From Mesomycoplasma bovoculi M165/69 (GTDB lineage: Bacteria; Bacillota_I; Bacilli_A; Mycoplasmatales; Metamycoplasmataceae), in NCBI RefSeq assembly GCF_000524555.1, contig NZ_CP007154.1, positions 186,001 to 250,000 of the forward strand: a stretch of DNA of 64,000 bases, read 5' to 3'. Of this stretch, positions 62,081 to 64,000 are shown one piece after another. A program made the translations under genes and the position numbers. The notes below the pieces were generated by a model. The model did not search any database and was not told the DNA's origin. It saw nothing but the letters and a program-made list of their open reading frames with translations. Within the stretch, counting starts at the first letter, position 1; each line of letters starts with the position of its first letter.

Positions 62081-63298
62081 ATGAAAAAAATGAAATATTT
62101 ATTTTTTGACTTAGAATTTGCTAGTTCCATGGGCGGAGTTCATAGTATTTGTGAGTTTGGTTATGTAGTAGTTGACCAAAATTTTCAAATTTTAGAAAAA
62201 AATAATTTGATTATCAATCCTAATATTTCAAATGCTGAGTGAGACTATCGAGCATTGAGAACTTTGCTAACTAGAAAGAAAAATAAATATGAATATAGAG
62301 CGACTTTTGATAAATTTTATAGTCTCATTGCTAAAATAATACAAGATGCTGATATTGTTTTAGGTCATAGTTTAGACGGAGATGCTAAAGCACTTAATGA
62401 TGATTGTATTAGATATAATTTGCCAAGTATTGATTTTGATTTTTATGATATTATGTATTTTTATCGAGATTTCAAGAATTCGAATCATAGAATATCCTTA
62501 TCCAATATTTTAGAAGAACTGGAAGTAGAAGGTAATCCTAATTTTCATGATGCAGGAGCTGATGCTGAAAACACTATGCAAGCAGTTAAAGCAATTTTGA
62601 ACAAATTAGAAATGAGTCTAGAAGATTTAATTTCACTTTCACCTAGTTCGAAAAATAGAAATGAAAATTTTATTATTTCAGGAATTGAAAAAAGCAATAA
62701 AAGAAATCAATGGATATGAGAGTTTCAAGATTTTTTTAAAAATGGCAAAGATGTAGCAATTGATGGAAAATGGCAAGAGTATTTACTTACAACTTTTATA
62801 CAAACTTGTGAAAAATCTACATCTTCAAAACAAGTTTTAGATAATAAATCTATTTATTTATCCATAAATAAAGAAAAAATGAAATTAAGACCTATATTGA
62901 GTTTGGTTCAACTTACAGTTGATGCAGGAGCTAAAATAGTTTTAAACAAAAAAGAATGTGATATTTTAGTTAAAAATAATAGTGCTGATGACAGCGAACT
63001 TGACATTGAAAAACTAAACAAAGAAAGAACAAAACCTATAGAAATTATCAATTATGATGATTTTTATAAATTATTAGGTATTAGTTCAAGTATTTTAAAA
63101 CAATCTCCATTAGTTAATTTTGATTGTCTTTGGAATGTGAAAGATTCAAAAATGTTTAGGAGACTACAACCTGCATTTAATATATTAAATCCCTCAAGAT
63201 CAATTGTTTTTAATGATTTGCCAAAGAAAAAGAAAATAAAACAAATAAAAGATAATTTGGATTTAAATATTAAAAAAAAGAAATGGAATCAGCCTTAG
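62081..63298 (+). CDS. DEDDh 3'-5' exonuclease
   Basis: DnaQ-like exonuclease of 405 aa. The three motifs are FFDLEFA (Asp10 and Glu12), GHSLDGDAKAL near residue 108 and the HxxxxD motif FHDAGADAENT near residue 168, all complete. The domain ends near residue 200. The remaining 200 residues are Lys/Asn-rich and match no family I know. It could repair DNA or process RNA. AAGGA lies ten bases before the ATG; an ATG at 62090 (MKYLFFDLE) is an alternative start. Two TGA codons are Trp. It has its own terminator. Confidence 0.85.
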
Positions 63299-63320
63299 AA
63301 CTACTAAAAAAAATAATATA

Positions 63321-63350
63321 AAAAAACACGAATTAAGTTCGTGTTTTTTT
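63321..63350. terminator. Terminator between the exonuclease and pepP
   Basis: AAAAAACACGAA and TTCGTGTTTTTT pair around a TTAAG loop. A and T runs flank both sides, so it can serve both converging genes. Confidence 0.85.
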
Positions 63351-63364
63351 AAAATAAAAATTAA

Positions 63365-64000
63365 TTATTTTATTTCTTTGCCATCAATTTCAAATTTGCG
63401 ACTTAGTGTTTTGCTTCCAGTTTCTGTAACTAAAACAACATCTTCAATTCGAACACCACCAAAACCTTCAATGTAAATTCCTGGTTCAACTGTGATCACC
63501 ATTCCAGGTTCTAAAATAGTTTTGATATCTTTACCTACAACAGGAAGTTCGTGAATATCAATTCCAACTCCATGACCTGTTGAGTGAACAAATTTATCGC
63601 CATAACCTTTTTCTGCAATGTAGTCACGACAAGCTTTGTCAACTAGACATACCTCAATTCCAGGTTTAACAGTTTGACGTCCTTTTTGTGCAGCTTCTTG
63701 AACAATTTGGAAAATTTCCAATTTTTTTGGATCAAGACTTGCTTGTTGCTCAAATACAATTGTTCTTGTGATATCTGCGCAATAACCTTTATAAAGCGCT
63801 CCAAAGTCAATTTTTAGTAAATCATTTGAAATGATTTTAGACTCTCCAGCTCTGTGGTGAGGCATCGCTGAGTTTGCTCCAGTAGCTATGATGCTATCAA
63901 AAGATTCTTTATCAGCTCCCAATGTTTTCATTGTTGAATTTAAAATGATGTCAAATTCTTTTTCTTGCATCCCAGTTTTTAAACTAGGAATTGATTTTTC
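63365..64000 (-). CDS. pepP: Xaa-Pro aminopeptidase (M24), 3' part
   Basis: Metallopeptidase of the M24 family that removes an N-terminal residue next to Pro. Only the C-terminal 211 residues or so are in the window; the start lies beyond 64000. The metal ligands are all visible: Asp in 'LKIDFGA', Asp in 'YCADITRT', His in HSTGHGVGIDIHELP, Glu in TVEPGIY and Glu in 'VRIEDVV'. It reads toward the exonuclease gene. Confidence 0.92.
   Translation of the reverse strand, partial: EKSIPSLKTGMQEKEFDIILNSTMKTLGADKESFDSIIATGANSAMPHHRAGESKIISNDLLKIDFGALYKGYCADITRTIVFEQQASLDPKKLEIFQIVQEAAQKGRQTVKPGIEVCLVDKACRDYIAEKGYGDKFVHSTGHGVGIDIHELPVVGKDIKTILEPGMVITVEPGIYIEGFGGVRIEDVVLVTETGSKTLSRKFEIDGKEIK

Overview
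The window comes from a wall-less mollicute (Mycoplasma sensu lato, most like the Hominis group genera Mycoplasmopsis or Metamycoplasma). It is very AT-rich. TGA is read as Trp throughout: lgt, parC, ileS, alaS, hsdR and many others are intact only if in-frame TGA is sense. The tRNA-synthetase, lgt/lspA and F1-like ATPase content also fits. I cannot name the species. I saw no rRNA, tRNA, CRISPR, insertion sequence or prophage.

Layout. 1-2.7 kb: two related membrane-anchored repeat proteins. 2.8-11.8 kb: gap, facing parE-parC-ileS-lspA, whose genes overlap or nearly touch. 12-13.65 kb: a scrambled, decayed nuclease region with small gene remnants. 13.65-19.7 kb: pth-tilS-ftsH, lysS and a Cof-type HAD hydrolase. 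19.8-21.3 kb: an AlbA_2 (Schlafen-like) protein with nine heptad repeats. 21.4-29.2 kb: lgt, trxB, nox, rsmE, alaS, ruvX.

29.2-39.75 kb is the main accessory island. It holds a 44-nt perfect palindrome, a truncated AlbA_2 gene, a YobI/KAP-like membrane NTPase, and a type I restriction-modification locus (hsdM - hsdS modules - hsdR) on the minus strand. The specificity region has five target-recognition modules (a to e). Three (TC)n/(GA)n tracts of 11, 14 and 14 units sit at module junctions. The tract lengths decide whether neighbouring modules are fused in frame, which looks like a phase-variable combinatorial specificity system. At the present lengths a-b is a normal two-domain HsdS, c-d is fused but has no start codon of its own, and e is a separate half-subunit.

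39.8-46.2 kb: pgk, a 671-aa membrane protein with about 39 cysteines in CxCxxC motifs, a c-di-AMP synthase, mgtE and a PQ-loop protein; then a second Cof-type hydrolase on the minus strand. 47.1-55.5 kb: a seven-gene F1-like ATPase operon (the MSC_0624 to MSC_0618 family order) whose only obvious promoter contains a run of 16 A residues next to the -10 box. 55.7-59.5 kb: a YhcH/YiaL-family gene, and a membrane protein/lipoprotein pair on the minus strand. The lipoprotein keeps an M23 metallopeptidase zinc signature although the organism should have no peptidoglycan. 59.6-64 kb: a small metal-chaperone-like protein overlapping a copper-type P1B ATPase, a DEDDh exonuclease, and a partial Xaa-Pro aminopeptidase that leaves the window.
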